From NCBI GenBank assembly GCA_018894105.1, contig CM032131.1, forward strand, positions 21,805,578 through 21,869,577: a stretch of 64,000 bases of DNA. The letters run 5' to 3'. Each line of letters begins with the position of its first letter. Position 1 is the first letter of the stretch. The notes beneath the pieces were generated by a model, which was given only the letters and a program-made list of their open reading frames with translations, was not told the origin of the DNA and made no database searches. The DNA is from Jacaranda mimosifolia. Lineage: Eukaryota; Streptophyta; Magnoliopsida; Lamiales; Bignoniaceae. Of the stretch, positions 11,055 through 23,050 are shown piece by piece. The position numbers and the translations under genes are program-made.

Positions 11055-12590
11055 GAACAAGTTCTTTTTGACAAATGCAATAATGAAAATCTACTATACA
11101 TTTGGTAGAGCAAAAGAAAAGCCACCAATGACTAATTCTCTTGCCTAAAATAACTAATTTTTTCACTCAATGATTATATTTTGGGTAAGTATTTTTAGAC
11201 TTGGTATTGAGGCAGGTCGGGACGGGTTTTTCTTAAACCCAAACTCACCCTGCGTTCAAAAAAATATTTTCAACCCCACCTGCAGATTTTATGTTTGAAA
11301 ATTCTAACTAACCACACATCAAATATGCAAAATCCGCACCCGCTCCGTTCTGCTCCGCACCTACTTTAAAAAAAAAACTATCTATTAATTACAATTTGAT
11401 AATACAAATACAATATCATAAAATTTAATACAAAAAAGTTCAATTAACATGACAATATCTAAATATATCAATTAAACATTAAAATATAAACATCAACGAA
11501 GTAATATTCAACATGACAATATCCAAATATATCAATCAAAAACTAAAATATTAAAAAAAAAAAAAATTCAATCATACAAATATGTAATATATTATATATC
11601 ACAATTATACAAGTATTCAGAGTGGAACGGGACGGGTTGGTCCTAAACCCGAATCCGTCCCACCTCATATGAAATCCACATTAAAACTCGCCCCATACAA
11701 TGCGAAGGGGGTTTTCAACCCACCCATTGCGAAGCATAGCGGGATGGGTATCAACAAGTTAGGTTAAAATTGCCATGCCTAAGTAGTTTGTTATATATTC
11801 CCTATTCTAGATTTCTAATTACTAAATTTGCATTCTTTCTAAACTTCAAATCTTACAAGGTATTTTAGAGGGTGTTTAGGTGAGCTTATAAACTTCTCAA
11901 AATATCTTATAAAATATTTGAAAATTTATAAGATGTTAAAAAATGTTTGAAATTTTTTTTAAAAAAAAAAAAGTGCTTATAATCTAAAATGAGATGTTAA
12001 GAGCTTATATGTTCTCTTTTTAAAAAAGAAAAGAGTTCTTAATTTGTTTTTAAGATCTTAACAAACTTTCTTAATTTTAATCATATTAATTACAAAATTA
12101 TCATTTATTAACATATTATAAGCTGCAAGATCTTATTTTATTCAAGCACTTTTAGAGCTTATTTTAAAAATAAAAATAAAAAAAAATATCTGACATTTTG
12201 TAAGCTTCAAAAACATTTTATAAGATATAGGCGCTTATAAAAGTACTTTTTAAATAAGTTTAGCAAACATCTACTTAGCCAATAAAGTATAGAATGACTG
12301 GATTAGGAGCAAACAAAAAGTTCACTAATTTTCTTGTGCTGACATCTTTATCTTCGATCCAAGACCCTAATGCAATCGGAAGTTTGGTAAGCATAGTAAG
12401 CTCAAAGGGAGGAATTATGTAATTATGAAAGATTCGTAACTTAGCTGTTTAAGCAAAGGCAATTACAATCATCTCAATTTTTTAACATAACAAGGTTTAA
12501 CAGCAAAAGATTAAAATGTTGTACAATTGTCTTGAAATGTACATATACCAGGCATGTAGAGAGTTAAAATGCACACACTTGAAAAGGCAT
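11055..12590. other. Gene-less stretch with degraded transposon ends
   Basis: Between about 11195 and 11780 two GC-richer blocks containing GGGACGGGTTT and the inverse AAACCCGAATCCGTCCC face each other, which suggests a decayed hAT-type non-autonomous element, but no target duplication could be read. At about 11873-12277 GTGTTTAGGTGAGCTTATAAA is mirrored by GCTTATAAAAGTAC...TAAACAT-type sequence at the far end, a likely old MITE. The last 200 bases are downstream flank of the P450 gene. Confidence 0.5.
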
Positions 12591-15237
12591 TCATCCGGAG
12601 ATGATCCTTCTGAAAATGATATGTGCACCATATTGAGGCTCCAAAGTCCATGAAAGAATGGGTGCATGAATGTACGAGGGAGATATTGCCAATGTGAAAC
12701 GTTGGATCATTATAGCTAGGATTATTTTTGCCTCCACCATGGCTAAATTTTGGCCGATGCAGATTCTGGGACCTAAACCAAATGGCAAATATGAGGCCAA
12801 GTGCTTCCGGGGCTGTGAGAATCTAAGTGGATTGAACTCATTTGCATCTGATCCCCAAATTTCAGCATCATGATGGACAGCAACTATCGGCAAATTGAAT
12901 TGTGTGTTAGCTGGAACGTCGAGGGTCCCCAGCCTCATGTTCTTGGATGCATGCCTTGTCAACATAGCAACTGGAGGGTAGAGTCGCATCGTTTCATAGA
13001 GTACCATTGTCACCTGTTTTACATAGTGATATACTAAATTAAAAACCCTAATAGCATAAAAATAAAAAATTCAAAAACAAATAGCCACTGAGTCTACTAA
13101 ATTAAACTCATTCAATATGGGCTCCCCAATCTAAGTGGGCCCAAGCCCATCAAAGATCTAATCAGTATAAAAATCAATCAACTTTTAGAACCAAAAAAGC
13201 ATCTATGCAATTTTTTTTCTAAATTCGGGCTCTTGTTTTGGCAAGCACGCTCTAGGAACAAAAACCCAACATTTTACTGATTTACGCAAAGGATCCTATC
13301 TCTATTTTCATACAATATTAGATAGCAAATTATAAGGAGCAGAGGTGAACTTAAAGACTGATTAATTTCTATGAAGAGGGAAGACTAACTTCATTAATTC
13401 ATCTATCAAGAGCATAAAGGGTTCATCATTCTTGTCAAAGATTATACTCACAAGCTTGAGTTCATTTAGGTTCTCCACATTTGGAGGCTCATTGCTCTTG
13501 CAAACACGAAAAACTTCTTCTCGTATTGCGGTTTGCCAATCGGGATGCATTGCCAGAAGGACAAGTGCCCATGACAAGAGATTGGCAGTAGTCTCCTTTC
13601 CTGCAAAGTAGAATGTCTTGCATTCGTCTATAACTTCTTCAACACTGAGCCCCTCTTCCTTCTGTTCATTGTCACCATTTACATGCATCAACAGAGTTAG
13701 CAAATTTTTTGAGTTTTCTCTAAGTTTGCTGTTCTTCTCAATCAATTTCCTCACCGACTCTCGGATTTCCTTCTCTAGTTTCCACATCATTCTGTTGTCC
13801 TTAGTAGGTAGAAACCTGCACATGATTTCACAAATTGTCTCCATGAATATTGTCATCTTATCTGAAAAATATTTGTAAGACATAAAAGAATTTGTGTGCT
13901 CCAGAAGACCCCTTGCAGGTCAATTAAGAGAATCAACAATCATTCAACAGATATGATCCGCCGAGTGACCTGTAGCCAGTGGCTTAAGTTTCAATCCCCC
14001 ACGGGCTCCTGATATGTGCGTGTATTTAAATTTAAAATAAAAATAATAGATATGATCTGATTGAAACACTAGGAGATAAACAAGGTTTTCACCTCAAGCC
14101 GGGAATATATATGCTTCGACTAGCCTTCAAAGTAAAAACTGTCTGTTGGTCCTGAAGTTCAAATATGCGCTTTCCCTCTTCAAAGCTGCTCCCAAAAGCC
14201 GTTCTTGATATAACATCTGCAGAGAGGTTATGGAGTGCTTTGTGGACATCTATTTCAAATTCATCCCTTCCTCCACATTCTTCTTCCCATTTTTTCAGTT
14301 CCTTCAAAGTGCTAGCCACAATTTCAGGCATCCAAGCCTGCAAGAACTATGTTAACTTTTCTCCAGAGAAAATGCCCTGGAAGGACTTTTAGTGCAACTT
14401 AACAATCAGCTCATCAGAAAGAAACATATGATGTTTGAAAATTACGAAAAATTTTATATGTCAAACGGGATTCTCAAAATGATATTTGAATGGAAAGGAA
14501 AATTCTTCAACTTTTTCTAAGGAGATTTTCTAAGGAATGAATTCCCATATGTAAAATGCTTAAGCTTTTAAAGGAGGAAAAGGAAATTATATTTGTATCA
14601 TCAGGAAGACAGCTTTTCCAGTGAGGAGATTAATATTATCAGATCAGATTATTTAAACCCAACAAACAAATGCATCTGCAATGAAACCATCATAGTCCAT
14701 AATAACTAACTTAGACATAAATTCTGAAGGTGAAGCGTTAATTACCTTAACTCTCTCCATAGTGAAGGCCTGGCTAGTTATTTTTCTATGAACAGCCCAT
14801 TTGTCGCCCTGCAAGCCAACAAGCCCCTGTCCGAAAAGCTGCTCAGAAAGCGGATTGAATGCCTCTTTACCAATAGAGCCACTGTTACTGACCAGAACCT
14901 CTTTGATCATGTCCGGTTCAGCAAAAATCAGACGAGGCTTCACTCCGAACCAGAACAGCAAAGTTTTCCCATACTGGGCTGACCACTTGTAGTAGTGTGG
15001 CGTCACAAGGTGCAGTATATCGTGAGAGAATTCTGGGATTGGCTTTGATGAAGCCACTTTTATCAGCTTCTTGATCTCCTCTAAATTTCCATATATCAGA
15101 TTGTAAGGAGGGCCCCTGATGCCGTGTTTTCTAAAGTGTTTCTCAATCTTCCACGGGAAATAGATATTGGTGTATGTGAATTTGACAAGGTAGATAGAAA
15201 TTATGGCTAGCAGCAGAAGAGGAAGTAGGAGGTACAT
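12591..15237 (-). CDS. Cytochrome P450, CYP72 clan (CYP721A/CYP734-like), four exons
   Basis: Haem-thiolate monooxygenase, expected in the ER membrane and fed electrons by P450 reductase. The exons, in transcript order, are 14746-15237, 14093-14337, 13452-13815 and 12591-13013, joined by GT..AG introns with matching phases, giving 507 aa, a normal length. An N-terminal membrane helix (residues 1-20) is followed by a GPP hinge. The I-helix AGKETT is at 317-322, ExxR (ETMR) at 374-377 and [10 protein letters not shown] at 445-454 with haem ligand Cys452. The ATG at 15235-15237 is preferred over the in-frame one at 15334-15336 because a TATA-like stretch lies between them. By memory of family patterns it is closest to CYP721A and related CYP72-clan enzymes, some of which inactivate brassinosteroids or cytokinins; the substrate cannot be read. 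All key residues are present, so it should be functional. Confidence 0.93.
13959..14047. mobile_element. Small SINE-like retroposon in P450 intron 2, 10-bp TSD
   Basis: AGATATGATC occurs at 13949-13958 and again at 14048-14057. The 89 bases between include AGTTTCAATCCCCC, resembling a pol III B box (GGTTCRANNCC), and TAGCCAGTGG, resembling an A box, and end in an A-rich tail. The two boxes are closer together than in a tRNA, so an internal deletion or a different origin is possible. Confidence 0.55.
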
Positions 15238-15320
15238 TGCTGGAGAATTGATGAAAGGATGAAAGGGGAGATCAAAGTCAAACAACCTGAATACTGCCAA
15301 CACACTTCCACTCGTGAAAG

Positions 15321-15329
15321 TATATATAT
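15321..15329 (-). promoter_or_regulatory. TATA-like element upstream of the P450 gene
   Basis: Minus-strand AATATATATA lies about 85 bases before the chosen start codon, which fits a short 5' leader. It decides the start choice, since the alternative ATG at 15336 would be upstream of it. Confidence 0.45.
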
Positions 15330-15629
15330 TAAGCATCTGGTACTAATAACTCAGAGAAAATGACATTATGGATTAAAATATCATTAACTTATTGGATTTT
15401 CTGATGTTGCCGGCATGAGCAAATAAAAAAACACAATAAACTTGCACTGTTGCATTGGCATGTGAGGACTTTAGAGAAACTAATTTTCTTTCCCAGGTTT
15501 GTCTGTACTTATATAGTAGAAAAAGAAGAGAAAATAGAAAAACAAAGACACACACACACAAACACACAAAGAGAGTATAATATGTGATAAGGGCTATATT
15601 GGAAGACTTTTGAGACATTTCTAGGACGT

Positions 15630-15780
15630 ATTTTGTAACACAATGGAGTTGACTTGACTCTGATTTTATTGGCAATGGTTCTTCTGGATTTCCACATAAT
15701 AAGTTGCAGGGAGGGCTTTTAGATTTTAATTGCACAAGATAAACATTTACTGCTGCAAGAAAAACAAGTAGAAGGTGCAT
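15630..15780 (-). pseudogene. Decayed fragment of a P450 N-terminus (tandem copy remnant)
   Basis: A minus-strand reading from ATG 15778-15780 gives MHLLLVFLAAVNVYLVQLK, then SKSPPCNLLCGNPEEP. This follows the start of the neighbouring P450 (MYLLL..IYLVKF, then [15 protein letters not shown]) after a gap of about 18 residues. The similarity fades after about 50 codons and no haem or I-helix motifs follow. It most likely records a tandem duplication of the gene's 5' end followed by decay. It lies about 390 bases upstream of the intact gene on the same strand and cannot encode an enzyme. Confidence 0.65.
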
Positions 15781-15921
15781 GGTTGGACAGATTTGAATAG
15801 GGAATTCGAGAAACAAAGGATATATTAAAAACTGTACTCTTGAACTTTAAAAATAACAATGATAAATAAATAAAATAAAATCTCTACCTAAGTTCAAAAA
15901 CTCAAATCTAATAATCAGGGC

Positions 15922-16706
15922 TAGGACTGTAAATAAACATTCAAAAATTCATTTACCATTCGTATTCGTATCCGTTTATATAAAATTTATCTGATAAATA
16001 GATATCCGATTATAAACGGCTACCGATATGGTAAACGCGTATCCAATTCATTTAATATCTGTTTCGAATATATATTTATTAAATAATATATTATTTATAT
16101 TTTTCAATAGAAATCTTATAATCCATATATGTATATATAAATTATAATTGAAAAATTAGAAAGAAGAAAGAATAAATTTAAAAAATTATTGTAATATACA
16201 GAAAAACTTGAAGAATAAAGTTAATCAACATAATTATTGTTGATTGACTTTATAATTGATACACTTAAATGTCATTATTAATATTAATTAGTACTAATAA
16301 TCAATTATAAAATCAATTATTAATTAGAAATTATACTATTTGTTTGATTCTTTTCTTTTTAATGAAATTATATAGTTTCTTATATTAATTAAATGTGTAT
16401 TTATTATAGGTTCATAGATTGATGTATGTGGATATTCATAAATAGATATCTAAGTAATTATCATTAAATATAAATAATAAAAAATAAGTCAAAAACGGAT
16501 AAGCTTAATCAAGTATGAATGCATCTGAATAACTATAATATAATACAAATATATTCGAATTCGATCGATATCCGACATATACGAATTCGAATATTATTTT
16601 TATATATCCATCAAATACGTATTCATATCTGAATATTTAAAAAGTTAAATGAATATGAATATAAAAATAATATATTCAATCCTTTTAATATCCGTTTACA
16701 CTCCTA
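15922..16706. mobile_element. hAT-type non-autonomous element with 8-bp TSD
   Basis: The 785-bp element starts TAGGACTGTAAATAAAC and its other end inverts to TAGGAGTGTAAACGGA. ATCAGGGC flanks it on both sides (15914-15921 and 16707-16714), a perfect 8-bp duplication diagnostic of the hAT superfamily. Subterminal repeats such as ATACGAATTCGAATAT and ATATCCGTTT face each other. There is no coding region. It sits 5' of the P450 locus. Confidence 0.92.
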
Positions 16707-16714
16707 ATCAGGGC

Positions 16715-17443
16715 TATTTCTCCCCCGACAAGCCTTTTTACCCAACAAAATCTTGTACAAAGTATTAGAACTAATTAAGTTTCTAGGATGGCCCACTAAC
16801 ATTCTTTAAACCCGGTTTGATTATCTTCGGATCATCCACGGCCAATCTGGGCTCGGACACAAGCTAGTAAAAGAAGACCAAAAAAGCGGGGAACAGTATC
16901 CAGTTGCAATGAATGGGGCACAGCCCATGGGCTGCATTATTCGTAATACAGGACATGGACCATTCTTGTCTTTGATGTGTTTTTGGAGCCGCATAATTTT
17001 GTGAGTGGTTAATGGGAAAAAAAAAATAGTGATACAGCCTAAAATGAACAAGAAGTATCTTATTAGCTTGGTTGTAAACGATGAAGCACTATTTATGTTA
17101 TTAGTTAATAAGGGTTAATTTAATAGTATAATTGGTATGTGGGAATGAACTAGGAATGAGAATGGCATTCTCAAATTCATTTCGAAGTTCATAATTGGTA
17201 TAATTTAGAAATACAAATTTTTATTTCCACTCCTATAGAAATTTTCATTCCCAAATATATGAGTTTAGTTATTTTTCTTTCTCCATGAGTTTAACTATTC
17301 CCAATGTATGGGTTTAATTATATATTTTACTTATAGATTTTTTATAAAATAAAAATAAAAATATACAAAAGTAAGAAGAATTATATGCCTCTCAATTTTT
17401 TTAGTAAAAAAGGTAGAGGCATCATCAACTTAATCCATGCCAA

Positions 17444-17475
<32 letters not shown>

Positions 17476-19306
17476 CAACTTGAGTATTAGAGAATTTTCA
17501 TTGCCAAAACCCGAACAATCAATTTGATTTTATTTCCAAATACCATTTCCATTTTCAGTCATTTTTAAAAGTTGAAAAGTTAGTTAAATAGAAATTAAGA
17601 TGTATTTGGATGAAATGTTGGAAAGTAATGATTATAATAGGTTGTAGGATTGAAAAGTAAGTTAATTTTCATTCCCACATAAAAATGAAAAGAGGGCTTG
17701 GAAATGAAACCAAACACCCTGTAACATTTTCTAACATATTGATGTGCAGGATTAAGATAGTGAAAGGAGAATTCATTGAGATATTCTCATTGGTGTTAAT
17801 ATTAGGTATGAATCGAACTGTCATTGCTTTGAAAACTTTGTGATTAATTTGAGTTATTAAGACATGCACGAGTATGGCAGAAAGAAAGTTCAATTATCAA
17901 ATGCTAGTGGCCAAGAAAGATTTAATATATCTATTACGCCAACGCGACTTCCTTATAGGATCAATCCTCGGCTCTAGGTTGAAATATCATAACCTATTAC
18001 ACAACATAGAATTGGGAAGTTGACAATGGAGCAGCTGATGAGATTATTATAGATTGCAACCATCAAGACAACCTTAACTACGTACTAAGGGATATTGACA
18101 ACACGACACCTTCTCCACTAGCCCAGTTTGAAATATATAGTTGAGGCAAAGCACCTTTGCAACTATTGATCAATCCATGGGAAATATATAAGTTGTATTG
18201 CGTGAAGCAAAAGAGCAAGAAAAAGAAAGTTTTGTCTCAATGGGTTCGAGATTCGAAGATATTGTCCTTAAATCTCAAGACTTTTAAATGAAGTGTGAAA
18301 AATTCAAAGTAAGGTGGGACAGATGAAAAGAATAATGGCATTAGAGTGTATTAGGTCTAGAAAGGGAATACCTTTTAGCAAAGATGAATTGCCAGGAAAT
18401 GCAACTCACCCCTTGAAATATTTTAATTTATAAATTTGAATAATGCATCAAATACATGAATAAAATGAAGTCTAGAATTAATATTCTTGACTATGTTGTC
18501 AGTCGACTCGGCCTGGCCTGGCTTGGCTTAGTTAACTCCAGTCAATGTTAATCTCCATTAATTCATTCATTCGAAAAGCTTAGTCTGATGTTCCTCCATC
18601 AGTTCGCTAGCAGTAAATGGTATTACAAGACTTTTCTGAGCCTTTTTATTATGAAGGAAAAGGAGAGGAAGCCCTAGGAATCTTTTGAAGATGTACAGTT
18701 GTACATTAGAGCTACAATTGAAGTACTTTAAACTATTCAAGAGGTCCTTGCTAATGCATTTGATCCAGGTTTAAGAGATTAGAAAGTCTTTTTAATTGCT
18801 GCTCTCTCTAGTCAAAAAGATTGGCACCTGACTTTCAACAATCTGCTAGCCTGGGTTGAGAAAGATGTCAATTCAGAGAAAATTATACAAATATAAAGGG
18901 AATAAATATTGAAAAATATAAGGAAAAGAACGAAGAGATGGGGTTCTTCCAAATATACCATTCCTTATCCATCTTTTATTTTATTTCATGAATATATATA
19001 TGACATGTGCATTAAATATTTTCTTATTAAATAATTGATTGAAAATTAGTTACACGTAGCATAAATATAACAAATTGAAAGAAGATGTGGAATAGGAAAT
19101 GAAATAAAAGATTTAAAGTAAAAAAACGAAATATATAATAGAATAGAGAATCCAAACTAATCAATTATAGCTAAAAAAATTTACGGTAATGTGTTGGAAA
19201 AATTGGTTGAGAGTAATGATGGGAGGCGGAAAATGAAGCACCAAATTTAAAATATGACAAGTTGTATTTGATAAAAAAATAGCCTCGTGCAGAATATCAA
19301 AATGAG
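16715..19306. other. Gene-less AT-rich stretch
   Basis: No gene supported. A MITE copy lies at about 17519-17722. An AT repeat is at 17449-17475. The block at about 18640-18900 reads in one plus frame as SFEDVQLYIRATIEVL then, after a stop, TIQEVLANAFDPGLRD and further residues, possibly an old coding fragment (retrotransposon gag or a lost gene), but I do not recognise it. The rest shows nothing. Confidence 0.5.
17519..17722. mobile_element. Deleted copy of the AAACCAAAC-terminated MITE family
   Basis: It runs from CAATTTGATTTTATTTCC to GGAAATGAAACCAAACAC and shares AAAGTTGAAAAGTTAG and GGATGAAATGTTGGAAA with the fuller copy at 50902-51318, but lacks the middle section of that copy. Confidence 0.7.
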
Positions 19307-21757
19307 TAGGGGTGTCAATTTCCAACAAGACATAATAACCCAAGTCCAACACAAGTTCAATACAAAAAATTAGGTTTGGGTCGACCCATTTTGCGTCCAG
19401 ATTCAACAATGTTGACACAAATAAAAATACAAAGAAAATGGATTGGGTTTGGTTGAATTACAGGTTACATGAACAACCCATAATTTAATTTTGGATCACA
19501 CAACAACCTGAACCAACTCAATCCAACCCAAATTAAACAAATAAAAGTTAATTTTTTTTAGAAGTAAAAATATAAAATAATAAAATAAAGCTTGAAATTT
19601 TGAACTTTAACAATATTAAAATTACTTATTTGCTATTTTTTGATTTTATTTATTTCCACAAATATATAGGATGGATGATTATAATTTTTGATTGCTTTCT
19701 AATGCTTTTTTTCGATATCCAAGTGGACATGAAAATTGTTCTATAAAGAATTGACAAATCACTACTTCGACTACTGAATTATCCAAAAAGCTTTTCTTAG
19801 GCCTATGCAATGAAAGATTTTGTATATATAAATAGACAAGAATTCTTTTCGTTGAGATGTTATATAAAAATTTCAAAAGACTGAAGCAAGTTTTTATAAT
19901 AAATTAGTATAATTAAATTACTTTTTTACTTATTTGCTTGATGATATATTTTTATTGATTTATGTGATGCTTAATTGAATCAATATAAAGTTAAAAAACA
20001 ATGTCGTTTTAAGAAGTTAAAAGAGACAATTTAATTGACACAAAACATACAAAAATCAAAGAGAACGGGTGAGTAAAACTTGGAAAACTATATATGTTAT
20101 TTTTAAAAATAAGATACTTTGTAACTTCAATATTTTTATGATGCCGATAGATCAATATTAGAAAATGAAACGGGAAAAAAGTCTTAAAAATCAATATATT
20201 ATTCGGTTTAATGAAAAAAAAAATCAGAAAGCTATTGTTGTGGAGTTTATGATGAGAATATTAATACTCCTATTTTAGTATATTAATAATTAAGAATAGA
20301 TAAAACTAAAAAATAAAAATACCAAATAATTCTAAAAATTAAAATAAATATTCGAAACAATTATTTTAAATCAAGTTGGCAGGTCAGATTGGGTGAGTTT
20401 GAGTTGGCAGGTCGATCTAATAAAAATCAGGTTGATCGGAATCTGACCTGATACGAATTAGGTTGGATTAGAATTGAGCACTTTCAGGTTGTCCTAGCTA
20501 GGGGTGATAATTTTCAACACGATACAATAACTCGATACGAGTTTGATACGTAAAAATTGGGTTTTAGTCAATTTATTTTGAATTTGAGTCCAATAAGATC
20601 GACACGAATAAGAACCCGAAAAAAAATGGGTTGAGTTGAGTTGAATTTCATGTTATATGAACAATCTAAAATTTGATTTTGGGTCACACGACAACACGAA
20701 TCCACCTGAACCAACTCGAATTAAACAAATAAAATTTAAATTCTTTAGGAGTAAAAATATAAAATAACAAAATAAAACTTGAAATTTTGAACTTTAGCAA
20801 TATCAAAATTATTACTTTGGTATTCTTCAGTTTTATTTATTTTCACAAATATATAGAATGGATGGTTATAATTTTATATTGTTTCTAATAGTTATTTTTT
20901 GGTATCCAAGCGGACATAAAAGTTATTTTGTAAATAGTTGACAAAACATTGCTTTGACTACTGAATTGTCCTACAAATTTTTTTTAGGCATCATGCAATG
21001 CAAGATTTTGTATATATAAATAGATCATAGGAATTCTTTCTATTGAGAGGTTATTAAAAGTTTCAAAAGACTCAAGCAAGTTTTTATGATAAATTATATG
21101 TCCAATTAAAATACTTATTTACTTATTTGCTTGATGATATATTTTTATTGATTTATGTGCTAGTTAATTGAATCAATATAAAGTAAAGAAATAATGTCAT
21201 TTTAAGAAGTTAAAAAAGATAATTTGATTTATACAAAAAATACAAAAATTAAAGAAAGTGGGTGAATAAAACTTGAAAATGTGTGCTATTTTTAAAAATA
21301 AGTTACTTTGTAATTTCAATATTTTTATAGTGCTGATAGATAAGATACTACAAAATGAAATGAACAAAAAGTCCTAAAATCAATATTTTATGTGGTTTAG
21401 TTAAAAAAAATTTAGAGTATTCGTGAATTTATGATGAGAATTTACTCTTATTTTAATTTATTAATAATTAAAAATAGATAAAATTAAAAAATAAAAATGC
21501 CAAAACAAGTCTAAAAATTAAAACAAATGTTTGAAATAATTATTTTAAATCAGATTGGCAGTTAGATTTGGTGGATTTGAGGTTTCGGGTTGACTTAATA
21601 AAGATCAGGTCGACCCAAATTTGACATAATACGATTTAGGTTGGGTTAAGATTGAGCATTTTCAAGTTGTCATCAGGTTAAATTAGGTTATGATTGATAA
21701 AATTAATGTTATATTCCTACTTCAATTCAACCCGAACCCACCCAAATTGCCATCCCC
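19307..21757. mobile_element. hAT-like non-autonomous element containing a tandem duplication of about 1.19 kb
   Basis: The left end is TAGGGGTGTCAATTTCC and the right end near 21757 inverts to GGGGGATGGCAATTTGGG, a likely terminal inverted repeat. Inside, 19307-20498 and 20499-21676 are two diverged direct copies: both start TAGGGGTG, both carry AGATTTTGTATATATAAATA (19818 and 21003), and both end with TTCAGGTTGTC or TTCAAGTTGTC. There is no transposase. A clean 8-bp target duplication was not found, so the outer boundaries are approximate. Confidence 0.65.
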
Positions 21758-21759
21758 CC

Positions 21760-22503
21760 AGCCCAGGCTTCACTTAATTTCTTTCTCTGCGCGTTTGAAT
21801 ATCTTCATGGACTGCCATGAGAAAAATAGTGAGAGTAGCGTCATTAATCGTACTTTGTCATCTTTATTTTTCAAATAGCTTTTACTTATCATAAATTCAG
21901 ATAAAAAAAGTGAAGTGAAATAATTAAAAAAAGTTATATTATCATATCAAATAATTCATAAATAATTGTAATTTTGCATATTAAAAAGTTAAGTACAATC
22001 ATTAAATGGTACATCTTTAGTTTAAAATAAATGTTGATTTTTCAAGACAAAGTTGATAGAAGTAAGGAAAAATCCAGAGCAAGTAAGGTCATGTTTGATT
22101 TTATTTTGGAGTGCTGGGAAAGGTGGTTTGGGGAATATGTTTTGCTAGTAAAATTGAAGAATGTGTTAAAAATGATGTTTTGTTTTATTATGGAAGAACG
22201 AAAATTTTCACCATAAGTATCTTTTTTTTAAAAAAATTGTATAATTAATGGTGTCATATTTAATTTTTATATTATTGTATATTTATTTTTATATATCATA
22301 TAATAATTAAAACTAATTATTTATATTAAGATAATAAGTGAAAGATATAAATATATATATATATAATTTTTTTATATAATAATTTAAAATGATTATTTTT
22401 TTAATAATTTTTCTTAAAAAAATAAATTTTGAATAAGATATTTAATCTTATTTTAAGAGGAAAATTGAAAATAAAACCAATCATGTAAGTTAACTACCTC
22501 TTG
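21760..22503. other. AT-rich spacer
   Basis: No gene, promoter or repeat boundary recognised; long stretches of A/T with one short open frame lacking any family signature. Confidence 0.5.
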
Positions 22504-22511
22504 AGTAAGAG

Positions 22512-23042
22512 TAGAGATGCAAACGAGCCGAACCGAGCTTTGTCCATTTTTTCAGGCTCAAGCTTAAGCTCAAATCAAATGAATCGAGCTCAACGAGCTT
22601 AGGAAATTGAGGCTCAAGCTCAAGTTGAGCACTTGTTCGGGCTCGGCTCGGCTCGGCTCCATTCATTAGACTCGAACTCATAAGCAAATTATAAGCTTGA
22701 ATTCAATTCGAGTTCGAACTCGAGCTCGAGCTCGAAAAGTTAAATTATTTTATAAAAAATTTTAAAATTATTATATTTCATTTTATTATATTTAAAATTA
22801 GCTATATGTTCGAGTTCGAGTTCAAAAAGTTAAATTATTTTATAAAAAAAATTAAAATTAGTATATTTTATTATATTTCTTATATATAAATATTTTTTTA
22901 AATAAAAAATATAGGCTCACGAGCTTACAAACAAGAATTATTTGACACGAGCTCGGCTTGAAATTTGCACAAACTCGAGTTCGAACACTTTTCAAGCCAA
23001 CTCGCCAAGCTACCGAGCTGACTCGATTCGTTTGCATCCCTA
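22512..23042. mobile_element. hAT-type non-autonomous element (GAGCTCG-rich ends)
   Basis: The left end TAGAGATGCAAACGAGCCG is mirrored by the right end, which inverts to TAGGGATGCAAACGAATCG. The flanks AGTAAGAG (22504-22511) and AGCAAAAG (23043-23050) agree at 6 of 8 positions, as expected for an old hAT duplication. Both arms are full of CTCGAGCTCG and CGAGCTC-type subterminal repeats. 531 bp, non-coding. Confidence 0.78.
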
Positions 23043-23050
23043 AGCAAAAG

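Noticed and set aside
15238..15336. Longer P450 start at the ATG 15334-15336
   Set aside because: It would add 33 residues before the membrane helix and lies upstream of the TATA-like stretch; family members start near the helix.
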